Shown here in pieces: positions 8,704 to 17,069 of a stretch of 64,000 nt of DNA. The stretch spans positions 1 to 64,000 of the forward strand of contig JAFEDT010000018.1 of NCBI GenBank assembly GCA_018241445.1, read 5' to 3'. The translations under genes were made by a program, and so were the position numbers. The notes under the pieces were generated by a model that saw only the letters and a program-made list of their open reading frames with translations, was not told where the DNA came from and ran no database searches. Origin of the DNA: Pseudomonadota bacterium. GTDB lineage: Bacteria; Pseudomonadota; Gammaproteobacteria; Steroidobacterales; Steroidobacteraceae. Each line of letters begins with the position of its first letter. Position 1 is the first letter of the stretch.

Positions 8704-10068
8704 TCACAGTGACTTCAGGTATTCCACCAGGTCGCTTTTCTGCTGCGCACTCAGGTGCAACCCGAACTGCAGGTCGTAGTGGTTAACCACGTCCTGCAGC
8801 GTGGCGAAGCGCCCGTCGTGGTAGAACCCGCCCTTGACGTGCGTCCACAAACCCTTGAGTGGCGCGGTGCGATAGCCCTTCGCAGGGGCGCGATTCGCCT
8901 CGAAATCGTCGACGCCGAGCTCCCCGGGACTGTGCAGATTCCACCCTGGTTCCGTGTAGGTCGGAGGTACATGACAGCTTTGGCAGCGGCTGGCGCTGAA
9001 CACCTGCTTGCCGCGCACAGCCGCCGCCGGGTCGAACGTGCCGGCGGGCGGCCTGGGGGCGGCCAGCGCGAGCTGGTAGACATGCAAGGCGGGAAGTTTC
9101 GCACTGACCAGATCCGGATCACTGTGCACGTCGTCGAAGCCGGCGCGGGCGGCAACCGGGAACTGGCTCGGATCGCTCAGGCGCGAATCCGCGAAGGTGC
9201 CCTTGCCATGCATCTCGAGCGTCGCCACAAAAGCATTCCAGTAAGGCATCGAGCCCCAGCCCAGCCAGGTGTGCAGGTTCACGCCTGCCAGGCCGAAGGC
9301 CGGCGGAATCAGGGTCGCGGCCGTCTTGCCGTCGGGCCGGAATCCCTTGCCGTCCAGCAGCAGCTCGGCGTCGAATTTGCCCGGCCCCCACGCCGCCAGC
9401 ACCCGGCGCACGGTCGCTTCGTCCACTTGCAGCAGCCGCGCCACGGCGCTCAGGTCCGGCGCAAGGCCCACGATGGCTCCGACGTTGAGATCGCGGTTGG
9501 CCCAGCCGTCCAGCCGATGGCCGATGCCAGGTGCCAGAGAATTGTCCACCGTGGAATGACACAGCGCGCACTGAATGCCTACCGAGCGCAGCGTGCCGCC
9601 GCGGGAGTCGAAAAAACCCGTGACGCCGACCACCGCGTTCAACTTCAGCAGCGCGAGCGTCGTGGCAGGGTCATCCAGATTGACCCGGCCGGCCTGCAGG
9701 GCGTGGATGAGCGCGGGCGGCAACGCTTCTACGTCCACCTTCAGGCCCACGGCGAGGGCGGTCTTCGGGCTCACCCCCGGTCCGACGCCGCCGAAGCGGC
9801 TGCCCTCTATCGCCTGATGCAGCCGCAGCGTGCCGCCCCAGAAGTCCTCATCACCGAAGGTGTCGAAGCGGAACGTACGACGGCCTCTCACCAGCAGTTC
9901 GGCGGCCTCGTGCGCGCCGCTCGTTACGTCACCCCCGGGGTCGACCCCGTATACGCCGTCCGGGCGGTCGTCGTCCGAGTCGGCGCCGCTCCACGCCGGC
10001 GCGCAGCACGCGGCGGCTGCGAACGCCAGCCCCAATGCTGCGATGAATCGAACCCGGGTGCATGCCAT
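8704..10068 (-). CDS. Exported diheme cytochrome c
   Basis: Periplasmic protein of 454 residues with a signal peptide (FIAALGLAFAAAACCAPAWSGA) and two c-type heme motifs: CALCH near residue 190 and CQSCH near residue 360. A late Met or His may act as sixth ligand. The layout resembles the diheme cytochrome-peroxidase-like or 'cytochrome c family' electron carriers rather than true MauG/CcpA proteins: the first motif is unusually far from the N-terminus. The substrate is unknown. It is transcribed divergently from the truncated ECF sigma gene, and each side carries a closely matching promoter motif, so it is probably an ECF target. The start ATG at 10068 has AGG-rich sequence upstream. Confidence 0.85.
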   Translation of the reverse strand: MACTRVRFIAALGLAFAAAACCAPAWSGADSDDDRPDGVYGVDPGGDVTSGAHEAAELLVRGRRTFRFDTFGDEDFWGGTLRLHQAIEGSRFGGVGPGVSPKTALAVGLKVDVEALPPALIHALQAGRVNLDDPATTLALLKLNAVVGVTGFFDSRGGTLRSVGIQCALCHSTVDNSLAPGIGHRLDGWANRDLNVGAIVGLAPDLSAVARLLQVDEATVRRVLAAWGPGKFDAELLLDGKGFRPDGKTAATLIPPAFGLAGVNLHTWLGWGSMPYWNAFVATLEMHGKGTFADSRLSDPSQFPVAARAGFDDVHSDPDLVSAKLPALHVYQLALAAPRPPAGTFDPAAAVRGKQVFSASRCQSCHVPPTYTEPGWNLHSPGELGVDDFEANRAPAKGYRTAPLKGLWTHVKGGFYHDGRFATLQDVVNHYDLQFGLHLSAQQKSDLVEYLKSL

Positions 10069-10100
10069 TTGAGGTGCTCCGACAGGGGTGTTGTCCCGTA

Positions 10101-10130
10101 TCAGATGTCACGAGGCGGCCTTTTGTGTCA
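10101..10130 (-). promoter_or_regulatory. ECF-type promoter of the diheme cytochrome gene
   Basis: Minus-strand elements TGACACA, a 16-base spacer and CATCTGA, placed about 30 bases before the ATG. The -10-proximal part (CTCGTGACATCT) is identical over twelve bases to that of the divergent promoter at 10165-10194, with which it forms a perfect inverted repeat (10103-10114 and 10181-10192). Two promoters of the same spacing facing apart strongly suggest recognition by one ECF sigma factor. Confidence 0.65.
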
Positions 10131-10164
10131 GTCGGCAACGGCGGCGGCGTGATTCGTGAGCGGC

Positions 10165-10194
10165 GGTAACAATCCGGCGGCTCGTGACATCTAA
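10165..10194 (+). promoter_or_regulatory. ECF-type promoter of the truncated sigma gene
   Basis: Plus-strand elements GGTAACA, a 16-base spacer and CATCTAA, close to the common ECF pattern of an AAC-containing -35 and a CGTC-like -10. Transcription would begin near 10202-10205, at or just before the GTG start, giving a leaderless or nearly leaderless message. It mirrors the promoter at 10101-10130 base for base in the region CTCGTGACATCT. Confidence 0.6.
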
Positions 10195-10204
10195 GACTTG
10201 AGGT

Positions 10205-10714
10205 GTGTCTTATGCGGCCCGTGCGGACGTGACTGTCAACAAAGCTGCTGAAGTTACGCGGCCGGCCGCGCACGACGATTTGTCGAGCGCGCGTCGCGTC
10301 GCCCAGGGTGATGCTGCCGAGCTTGAACGCCTGATGCGCCGCTACAACCCGCGCCTGTACCGGCTTGCACGCGCTGTATTGCGCGATGAATCTGAAGCCG
10401 AGGACGCTCTGCAGGATGCGTACCTGTGCGCCTACCGCGGCATTGGTCGATTCCGCGGCGAGGCGGCCCTGTCGACCTGGCTGTCGCGGCTGGTCCTCAA
10501 CGAGTGCAACGCGCGGCGGCGACGCGCGTTACGGCGCGAAAGCATCGTCTCCATCGTGAGCACAGCTCCAGATCTGGAGAGCTTCACGAAGGTGTCTGAT
10601 CCGGGTGAATCGCCGGATCACCACACCGCCCGCGAGCAGCCCGCGGGTGCGGGAGTTCCCTGCCGCCCGCGCCGGATCGGGACACGCTCACGCCGGCGCC
10701 GGCGGTATCGGTAA
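10205..10714 (+). pseudogene. ECF sigma factor lacking region 4
   Basis: The first 140 residues form a good ECF region 2 and linker (LERLMRRYNPRLYRLARAVL, SEAEDALQDAYLCAYRG, AALSTWLSRLVLNECNARRRR) closely related to the intact factor at 7047-7745. After SPDHHTAREQ, where the helix leading to region 4 should continue, the frame turns into an Arg/Gly/Pro-rich tail with no relation to sigma factors. No region 4 coding sequence is found in any frame before the next gene. Region 4 has therefore been deleted rather than shifted out of frame. Without it -35 recognition should fail. The GTG at 10205 is close to the predicted transcription start; a later GTG near 10229 is possible. Confidence 0.75.
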
Positions 10715-10769
10715 TTCCCGATCAAGAACAATATGATACGTGCGCGCGGCCACCCGGTGGCGCGGCTCA

Positions 10770-11171
10770 CTACTGCTCGCGCGTCGGGGCGCCCGGGCGT
10801 TCATTCCGCGGTTCATCAACCGGCTGATCTATGGCTCTCGCACAACGCTCCAGGTAATCGCTCCACTTGACCGCGTAGCTCTCGCCCAGCTCTTTCAGGT
10901 ACTTCCAGGTGTACAGGCCGGTGTCGTGCCCGTCGTCGAACACCAGTTTCACCGCGTACTGCCCCACCGGCTCGACCGCACGGATGCCGACGTTCTCCTT
11001 GCCGCGCACCAGCACTTCCTGCCCGGGTCCGTGTCCCCGGACCTCGGCCGAGGGTGAATAGACCCGCAGGTACTCGAACGGCAGCTGGTAGCGCGCACCA
11101 CCGGTGAAAGTGACCTCCAGCAGGCGCGAAGCGCGCCGCAGTCGGATCTCGCTGGGAACCGGGTCGGACAT
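10770..11171 (-). CDS. DUF971 (GBBH-like N-terminal domain) protein
   Basis: Protein of 133 residues with the DUF971 domain, the zinc-binding N-terminal domain of gamma-butyrobetaine hydroxylase found alone in many bacteria: MSDPVPSEIRLRRASRLLEV, FTGGARYQLPFEYLRVYSPSAEVRGHGPG, then a second half with NVGIRAVEPVGQYAVKLVFDDGHDTGLYTWKYL. Single-domain members are of unclear role; some lie next to ubiE or hslU, and related domains are linked to Fe-S cluster metabolism. The usual C-terminal continuation ends near LERC, followed here by a short polar tail. ATG start at 11171 with no competing start. Confidence 0.9.
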   Translation of the reverse strand: MSDPVPSEIRLRRASRLLEVTFTGGARYQLPFEYLRVYSPSAEVRGHGPGQEVLVRGKENVGIRAVEPVGQYAVKLVFDDGHDTGLYTWKYLKELGESYAVKWSDYLERCARAIDQPVDEPRNERPGAPTREQ

Positions 11172-11239
11172 GGGAGGTCAAGTATAGGCTTATACTTCGG
11201 GAACCCCCGGTAACGAGGCCTTGAAGCCCCCTGGCAAGA

Positions 11240-13051
11240 ATGCAACCCACCGACACCGCCAATCCCGACTATTACCATCGAGTCGTGGATTGCCAGTGGG
11301 CCTGTCCCGCCCACACCGACGTTCCCGAATACATCCGACTCATCGCCCAGGGGCGCTTCACCGATGCCTACATGGTGAACCGCGACTCCAACGTGTTCCC
11401 TGGCATCCTGGGGCGCGTATGCGACCGCCCCTGCGAGCCCGCCTGCCGTCGCGGCCGCATCGAGCAGAAGCCGGTGGCGATCTGCCGCCTGAAGCGCGTA
11501 GCCGCCGATCACCGTGACGACGTCAGCGCACTCCTGCCCGCCATACCGAAGGTGAAGAACGGCAAGCGCATCGCCTGCATCGGCGCCGGCTGCGCCTCGC
11601 TGACGGTGGCCAACGACCTCATGCCGCTCGGCTACCAGGTGACCATATTCGAGCAATACGGCGCACCGGGCGGACTGATGCGCACCAACATCCCCTCGTT
11701 CCGCCTGCCGCACACGGTGCTCGACGAAGAGATCGCCATGATCACCGGCATGGGAGTCGACCTGCGCCTGAACGCGAAGATCGACAGCATGCGCGCGCTG
11801 CTGGCGCAGGGCTTCGACGCGGTGTTCGTCGGCTCCGGCGCCCCCCGGGGCAAGGAGCTGAAGCTGCCGGGCCGCGAGGCCGGCGCCGCCAACATCCACA
11901 TCGGCATCTCGTGGCTGGAGTCGGTGGCCTTCGGGCACGTGGAGAGCATCGGCAGGCGGGTGCTGATCATTGGCGTGGGCAACACCGCCATGGACTGCTG
12001 CCGCACCAGCCTGCGCCTGGGTGCGCACAGCGTGAAGGTCATGGCCCGCAAGCCGCGCACGTTCTTCAAGGCCTCACCGTGGGAGCTCGACGACGCGGAA
12101 GAGGAGAACGTCGAAATCGTCATCAACCGCTCGCCGAAGTCCTTCGTCATCGAGAACGGCCGCCTGGCCGGCATGCTGTTCGACCGGATGGAATATGACC
12201 TCGATGCCGCCGGCCGCATCACCGCCGAGCGCATCACCGGCGAGGAGTTTCTGCCCGCTGACGATGTGATCCTGGCGATCGGCCAGGAGAACGCCTTCCC
12301 GTGGGTGGAACGCGACCTGGGGATACAGTTCGACAAGTGGGACGTGCCGGTGGTGGATGCCGCCACCTTCCAGTCGAGCCGCCGCGGGGTGTTTTTCGGC
12401 GGCGACGCGGCCTTCGGACCCAAGAACATCATCTGGGCCGTGGAGCATGGCCACCAGGCGGCGATCTCCATCCACCAGCATTGCCAGGGTGAGTCGCTTG
12501 CTGCGCGCCTGCCGCCGGGAATCAACCTGCAGAGCCGCAAGATGGGCATGCACGAGTGGTCGTACGCCAACGACTACACCCCGGTGGAGCGGCGCCTGAT
12601 GCCGCATGTCTCCATCAAGGAGCGCTTCAAGAAGCTCAACATCGAGGTGGAGCTGGGCTTCACCGCCGCGCAGGTGGAACAGGAGGTGCAGCGCTGCCTC
12701 AATTGCGACGTACAGACCGCGTTCAGCGCCAAGTTGTGCATCGAGTGCGATGCCTGCCTGGACATCTGCCCGGTCGACTGCCTGACCATCACCGCCAACG
12801 GCGAGGAGGGCGAGCTGCGCGCGCGCCTCAAGGCGCCGGCGCGCAACCTGGCGCAGCCGTTGTACGTGTCCGGCGCCCTGCCGCAGACCGGGCGGGTGAT
12901 GGTGAAGGACGAGGACCTGTGCGTGCACTGCGGCCTGTGCGCCGAGCGCTGTCCGACGGCGGCCTGGGACATGCAGAAGTCCACCGTGCACTGGCCGCAC
13001 GCCGCTGACGGGGATGCCACCGTCCGCGTGCCGCAGCCGAAGATAGCCTGA
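11240..13051 (+). CDS. GltD-like FAD oxidoreductase with C-terminal ferredoxin domain (KorC-like)
   Basis: A 603-residue flavoprotein. The N-terminal Fe-S domain of the glutamate-synthase small-subunit family is shown by CQWACPAH and CDRPCEPACRRG; an FAD fold follows at CIGAGCASLTVANDL (near 115) and an NAD(P) fold at IIGVGNTAMDCC (near 240), with FFGGDAAFG near the end of the second fold. The C-terminus carries two 4Fe-4S motifs, CIECDACLDICPVDC and CVHCGLCAERCP. First gene of a three-gene operon with the two subunits of a 2-oxoacid oxidoreductase, so it likely passes electrons between those subunits and NAD(P). This matches the KorC-type component described for 2-oxoglutarate:NADP+ oxidoreductases of denitrifying betaproteobacteria; the specificity here is not proven. 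Confidence 0.88.
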   Translation: MQPTDTANPDYYHRVVDCQWACPAHTDVPEYIRLIAQGRFTDAYMVNRDSNVFPGILGRVCDRPCEPACRRGRIEQKPVAICRLKRVAADHRDDVSALLPAIPKVKNGKRIACIGAGCASLTVANDLMPLGYQVTIFEQYGAPGGLMRTNIPSFRLPHTVLDEEIAMITGMGVDLRLNAKIDSMRALLAQGFDAVFVGSGAPRGKELKLPGREAGAANIHIGISWLESVAFGHVESIGRRVLIIGVGNTAMDCCRTSLRLGAHSVKVMARKPRTFFKASPWELDDAEEENVEIVINRSPKSFVIENGRLAGMLFDRMEYDLDAAGRITAERITGEEFLPADDVILAIGQENAFPWVERDLGIQFDKWDVPVVDAATFQSSRRGVFFGGDAAFGPKNIIWAVEHGHQAAISIHQHCQGESLAARLPPGINLQSRKMGMHEWSYANDYTPVERRLMPHVSIKERFKKLNIEVELGFTAAQVEQEVQRCLNCDVQTAFSAKLCIECDACLDICPVDCLTITANGEEGELRARLKAPARNLAQPLYVSGALPQTGRVMVKDEDLCVHCGLCAERCPTAAWDMQKSTVHWPHAADGDATVRVPQPKIA

Positions 13052-13134
13052 GCTGCGACACCCACCCAAGACGGCCCCGGACCATACACCTGACGGCCAT
13101 TCGGCCCTACGCGACTGATACACAGCCAAAGCCC

Positions 13135-14973
13135 ATGAGCGCCCCGAGCAGCAACGACTTCTCCATCAAGATCGCCACCGTCAACGGCACCGGCTCCGCC
13201 AGCGCCAACACGCTGCTGATGAAGTCCATCTTCCGCAGCGGCATCCCGGTGGTCGGCAAGAACTATTTCCCTTCCAACATCCAGGGCCTGCCCACCTGGT
13301 ACGAGATCCGGGTGACGCGTGACGGCTACGCGGCCCGCAGCGGCCGGGTCGACATCATGGTGGCGATGAACGCCGAGACCTACGGCCGCGACGTGAAGGA
13401 GGTCGCCGCCGGCGGCTACCTGGTGTACGACTCCACCTGGCCGCGGCCGGCGCTGCTCGCGCGTCATGACATAACTGTGCTGGGGGTGCCGCTGGCGCAG
13501 CTGTGCAACGAGAACTTCAACGGCGTGCGTACCCGCATCCTGATGAAGAACATCTGCTACGCCGGCGTGCTGGCGGCGCTGCTCGACCTGGACCTGGCGC
13601 GCATCCGCGAGCTGCTGGCCGAGACCTACGCGAAGAAGCCGCAGCTGGTCGACAGCAACATGAAAGCCATCCAGCTCGGCTACGACTACGCGCGCGCGCA
13701 CTTCAGCTGCCCGCTGCCGCTGCACGTGGCGCCGCTGGACCACACCCGCGGCCATGTCATGATCGACGGCAACACCGCCGCCGCGCTCGGCTGCCTGTAC
13801 GCCGGCGCCACCGTGGCGGCGTGGTACCCGATCACGCCCTCCACTTCGCTGATGGACGCCTTCAAGATGTTCGCCGACCGGCAGCGCGTGGACCGCGAGA
13901 CCGGCGCGAAAAACTTCGCCTTCATCCAGGCGGAAGACGAACTGGCCGCGATCGGCATGGTGATCGGCGCCATGTGGAACGGCGCGCGCTCGTTCACCGC
14001 CACCTCCGGACCGGGCATCTCGCTGATGAGCGAGTTCCTGGGCCTCGCCTATTACGCCGAGGTGCCGGCGGTGATCTTCGACGTGCAGCGCGTCGGTCCC
14101 TCGACCGGCATGCCGACCCGTACCCAGCAGGGCGACCTGACACTGGCCGCCTACGCCTCGCACGGCGATACCCGGCATGTGTGCCTGTACCCGGCCAACC
14201 CGGAGGAATGCTTCTACATGGCGGTGCAGGCCTTCGACCTGGCCGAGCGCCTGCAGACGCCGGTGCTGGTGCTGTCGGACCTGGACATCGGCATGAACGA
14301 CTGGATGTGCCCGGACCTGAAGTGGGACGACAGCTACCGGCCGGACCGCGGCAAGATGCTGGACAAGGAACAGGTGCTGAAGCTGACGAAGTTCTACCGC
14401 TATTTTGACCACGACGGCGACGGCATCGGCTACCGCACCCTGCCCGGCGTGCACCCCAAGGCCGCCTACTTCACCCGCGGCTCCGGGCACAACCAGTACG
14501 GCGTCTATACCGAGGACTCCACCGAGTACCGGATCGTGCTCGACCGGCTGATGAAGAAGTGGGCGACCGCCGCCACCCTGGTGCCGCGTGCGGTCGTGGA
14601 CGGCAGCGGCAGCCGGATCGGCCTGGTCTCCATCGGCAGCTGCGATGCGGCGATCCGCGAGGCGCGCGATCAGCTCAAGGCCCGTGGTGTGGCGACCGAC
14701 TACCTGCGCGTGCGCGCCTTCCCCTTCGGTGAGGAAGTGGAGAAGTTCCTGGCTGCGCACGAGGTGCTGTTCGTGATCGAGCAGAACCGCGACGCGCAGC
14801 TGCGCTCGCTGCTGACGCTCGACACCGCCGTGCTCAAGACGCGCCTGCACTCGCTGCTGCATTACGACGGCCTGCCGGTGTCGGCGCAGTTCATCGTCGA
14901 GGGCGTGCTCGCCACGGTACAACCGCAGGCGGCCGCCGCCAGCCCGTCACGCGCCGGCGTGGCCCGCAACTGA
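13135..14973 (+). CDS. 2-oxoacid:acceptor oxidoreductase, fused gamma-alpha subunit
   Basis: 612 residues made of a gamma domain (about 1-200, starting KIATVNGTGSASANTLLMKSI, cysteine- and glycine-rich activation region) fused to an alpha domain (about 205-560: GNTAAALGCLYAGATVAAWYPITPSTSL, FTATSGPGISLMSEFLGLA, TGMPTRTQQGDL). The YPITPS and TSGPG motifs are standard for the pyruvate/2-oxoglutarate ferredoxin oxidoreductase alpha subunit. It lacks its own ferredoxin domain, which is supplied by the neighbouring 11240 gene. It binds the 2-oxoacid and CoA and, with the TPP subunit encoded next, performs oxidative decarboxylation to an acyl-CoA or the reverse. The 83-bp gap to the first gene and 43-bp gap to the third suggest one transcript. 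Confidence 0.93.
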   Translation: MSAPSSNDFSIKIATVNGTGSASANTLLMKSIFRSGIPVVGKNYFPSNIQGLPTWYEIRVTRDGYAARSGRVDIMVAMNAETYGRDVKEVAAGGYLVYDSTWPRPALLARHDITVLGVPLAQLCNENFNGVRTRILMKNICYAGVLAALLDLDLARIRELLAETYAKKPQLVDSNMKAIQLGYDYARAHFSCPLPLHVAPLDHTRGHVMIDGNTAAALGCLYAGATVAAWYPITPSTSLMDAFKMFADRQRVDRETGAKNFAFIQAEDELAAIGMVIGAMWNGARSFTATSGPGISLMSEFLGLAYYAEVPAVIFDVQRVGPSTGMPTRTQQGDLTLAAYASHGDTRHVCLYPANPEECFYMAVQAFDLAERLQTPVLVLSDLDIGMNDWMCPDLKWDDSYRPDRGKMLDKEQVLKLTKFYRYFDHDGDGIGYRTLPGVHPKAAYFTRGSGHNQYGVYTEDSTEYRIVLDRLMKKWATAATLVPRAVVDGSGSRIGLVSIGSCDAAIREARDQLKARGVATDYLRVRAFPFGEEVEKFLAAHEVLFVIEQNRDAQLRSLLTLDTAVLKTRLHSLLHYDGLPVSAQFIVEGVLATVQPQAAAASPSRAGVARN

Positions 14974-15016
14974 AGAGCAGCAGCCAGACCGCCAGAACCA
15001 ACGCCCGTAGAAGCCC

Positions 15017-16072
15017 ATGACCTACCTCGCCAAGCCCAAAGTTGCCCATCCCTCGCTGCCGAAGAATCCGCTCGGCTTTACCCGCCGCGACTACGAGGGC
15101 GCGCTGTCCACCCTGTGCGCCGGCTGCGGCCACGATTCCATCACCGCGGCCGTGGTCGAGGCCGCATGGGGACTGGCGCTGGAGCCGCAGAACGTAGTCA
15201 AGCTGTCGGGGATAGGCTGCTCTTCCAAGACCACCGCCTACTTCGTAAGCGGCGGACACGGATTCAATTCCGTGCACGGCCGCATGCCCTCGATCGCCAT
15301 GGGCGCCAACGCCGCCAACCGCAACCTGACCTACATCGGCGTCTCGGGGGACGGCGACACGCTGTCCATCGGCCTGGGGCAGTTCTGCCACGCCATCCGC
15401 CGCAACCTCAACATGCTGTACATCATCGAGAACAACGGCGTGTACGGCCTGACCAAGGGACAGTTCTCCGCGTCCGCGGACGTCGGCAGCAAGGCCAAGA
15501 AGGGTGAGGCCAACACGCAGCCGCCGATCGACCCGGTGCTGCTGGCGCTGACACTGGGAGCCACCTTCGTGGCGCGCAGCTTCTCCGGCGACAAGCAGCA
15601 GCTGGTGCCGCTGATCCAGGCGGGCCTGGAGCACCAGGGCTTCGCGCTGATCGACGTGCTGTCCCCCTGCGTCACCTTCAACGATCACGAGGGATCCACC
15701 AAGAGCTACGCCTACACGCGCGAGCACTACGAACCGGCGGTGCACGCCGACTTCGTGCCGCGCCAGGCGGCCATCACCGCCGACTACCCCCCCGGCGAGG
15801 CACTGCCGGTGGAAATGCATGACGGCAGCCGCATCGTGCTGCGCAAGATCGAGGAGGGCTACGACCCGACCGACCGTGCGCTTGCCATGACCCGGATCCA
15901 GGAGCGCCTCGCCGAGGGTGAGCACCTGACCGGCCTGCTGTACCTGGCGCCCTCGCCGGGTGACTTCCACGTGGCCAACGGTACCCCCCGGTTCGCCCTC
16001 AACAGCCTGCCCTACGAGGCACTGTGCCCGGGCGCCGCCGCCCTGGAGCGGACCCTGGCGCGATATCGTTAA
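15017..16072 (+). CDS. 2-oxoacid:acceptor oxidoreductase, TPP-binding beta subunit
   Basis: 351 residues. The thiamine-pyrophosphate motif runs from GDGDTLSIG to NLNMLYIIENN, and the 4Fe-4S ligands are the pair in LCAGCGHDS (residues 34 and 37), a third in GIGCSSK and a fourth in SPCVTF. This matches the beta subunit of ferredoxin-dependent 2-oxoacid oxidoreductases, with GVYGLTKGQFS typical of the 2-oxoglutarate/pyruvate group. Third gene of the operon with the flavoprotein and the alpha-gamma subunit. Substrate choice (2-oxoglutarate, pyruvate or branched) cannot be read from the sequence with certainty; the KorAB resemblance favours 2-oxoglutarate. Confidence 0.93.
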   Translation: MTYLAKPKVAHPSLPKNPLGFTRRDYEGALSTLCAGCGHDSITAAVVEAAWGLALEPQNVVKLSGIGCSSKTTAYFVSGGHGFNSVHGRMPSIAMGANAANRNLTYIGVSGDGDTLSIGLGQFCHAIRRNLNMLYIIENNGVYGLTKGQFSASADVGSKAKKGEANTQPPIDPVLLALTLGATFVARSFSGDKQQLVPLIQAGLEHQGFALIDVLSPCVTFNDHEGSTKSYAYTREHYEPAVHADFVPRQAAITADYPPGEALPVEMHDGSRIVLRKIEEGYDPTDRALAMTRIQERLAEGEHLTGLLYLAPSPGDFHVANGTPRFALNSLPYEALCPGAAALERTLARYR

Positions 16073-16383
16073 ACACCCGGGCACCGGCCGGCCGGCACCC
16101 CTGGGCGGCGCCTGGCGGCGCGCCACCGACAGCACGCACCCCCCTGATCCGTATCGCAAATACAACAAGCACCGCTTGTGTCCCGGCCGCCGGGTGGAGT
16201 ATCGTCCGCGCCGGATCGTGAGCCTTCCCTTTCCTGCCGCCTGCCGCCCGCCCTGAGTTTTCGCGAGTTGGCTTCCGAGTCTGAAAAGCCGAATCGTTCC
16301 CGACCAGGTGGCAGCGTGCGCCCAGCGCCGGCATCGCCGGCAGGCACTCCTGCTGTTAGTGATTGTTTGAGGAGTTTGATTGC
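16073..16383 (+). other. Non-coding interval before the RRM gene
   Basis: No convincing gene is seen on either strand. The stretch has a short GCCGGC/GCCGGC inverted pair and ends in GAGGAGTTTGATTGC, the strong ribosome-binding site of the RRM protein. The distance suggests a long 5' leader for that gene, which in cold-shock and RNA-binding proteins is often regulatory, but no known riboswitch pattern is recognised. Confidence 0.4.
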
Positions 16384-16680
16384 ATGACGAAGATCTATGT
16401 TGGCAACCTGCCGTTCTCGGCGACGGATGCCGAGGTTCGCGAGATGTTTGCGGCGCACGGCACGGTCGAGTCGGTGAGCCTGATCACCGATCGCGACACC
16501 GGCCGCCCGCGCGGTTTCGGCTTTGTTGAGATGTCCCGCGCCGATGCCTCGCGCGCCATCCAGAACCTGAACGGCAAGGACCTGGGCGGCCGTCCGCTGC
16601 GGGTCAACGAGGCGCAGGAGCGTACCGGCGGCGGCGGTGGCAACCGCGGCGGCGGCGGCGGCGGTCCGAAGCGCTGGTAA
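16384..16680 (+). CDS. Small glycine-tailed RRM RNA-binding protein
   Basis: 98 residues forming one RNA recognition motif: RNP2 is IYVGNL (residues 4-9) and RNP1 is RGFGFVEM (near 43-50), with the usual aromatic residues. The C-terminus is a glycine- and arginine-rich tail (GGGGGNRGGGGGGPKRW), as in bacterial and cyanobacterial glycine-rich RNA-binding proteins induced by cold. It is likely an RNA chaperone. The ATG at 16384 is fixed by the GAGGAG site; an earlier in-frame codon adds FEEFDC, which overlaps that site. A strong terminator follows directly, so it is a single-gene unit. Confidence 0.93.
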   Translation: MTKIYVGNLPFSATDAEVREMFAAHGTVESVSLITDRDTGRPRGFGFVEMSRADASRAIQNLNGKDLGGRPLRVNEAQERTGGGGGNRGGGGGGPKRW

Positions 16681-16700
16681 GGGCTGATTGCTTACCATCA

Positions 16701-16750
16701 GGCCGCACCGTCACCCGGGGATCCGGGGGGCGGTGCGGCCTTCTGTCTTT
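16701..16750 (+). terminator. Rho-independent terminator of the RRM gene
   Basis: A perfect ten-base-pair stem, GGCCGCACCG and CGGTGCGGCC, with a C/G-rich inner part, is followed by TTCTGTCTTT. It sits between the RRM gene and the bTHX gene on the plus strand and probably ends most transcription from the former. Confidence 0.8.
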
Positions 16751-16766
16751 CTAACAGGAGTCATTC

Positions 16767-16889
16767 ATGGGCAAGGGTGATCCGCGCAGCCGCCGCGGCA
16801 AGATCTACCAGGGTTCCTTCGGCAAATCGCGCCCCAAGGATCCGGCAAAGAAGAAGCGCCAGGCGGCGAAAAAGACCAGCAAGCGCTGA
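16767..16889 (+). CDS. 30S ribosomal protein THX-like mini-protein
   Basis: A 40-residue, very basic protein: MGKGDPRSRRGKIYQGSFGK, then SRPKDPAKKK and a Lys/Arg tail. The GKGD..(S/T)RRGKI..G(S/T)(F/Y)G.(S/T)RP pattern is that of the bTHX family of small-subunit proteins, first found in Thermus and present in many Proteobacteria. A CAGGAG site lies six bases before the ATG. The gene is short enough to be missed by size-filtered gene finding. It follows the RRM terminator, so it may have its own promoter or be reached by read-through; both products act on RNA. Confidence 0.88.
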   Translation: MGKGDPRSRRGKIYQGSFGKSRPKDPAKKKRQAAKKTSKR

Positions 16890-17069
16890 AGCAGATCTGC
16901 GCGGGAGTCGATCCCGCGGTTCTGGCGCTGAATCGTCCGCCGCGCCCGTGACACGTGCGCGCCGGAAGTGTGTATACCGTTACACACCTCCGCGCCACGG
17001 CCTGCTACTCCGCCCGGTTCCACGCGGGCAGCCCGGTTCGCGAAAATCGCGTCCAGTAATCTCCGCCAA

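Noticed and set aside
12574..14922. Long minus-strand open frame opposite the 2-oxoacid oxidoreductase genes
   Set aside because: Same reason: His/Gln/Val-rich low-complexity translation overlapping conserved enzymes.
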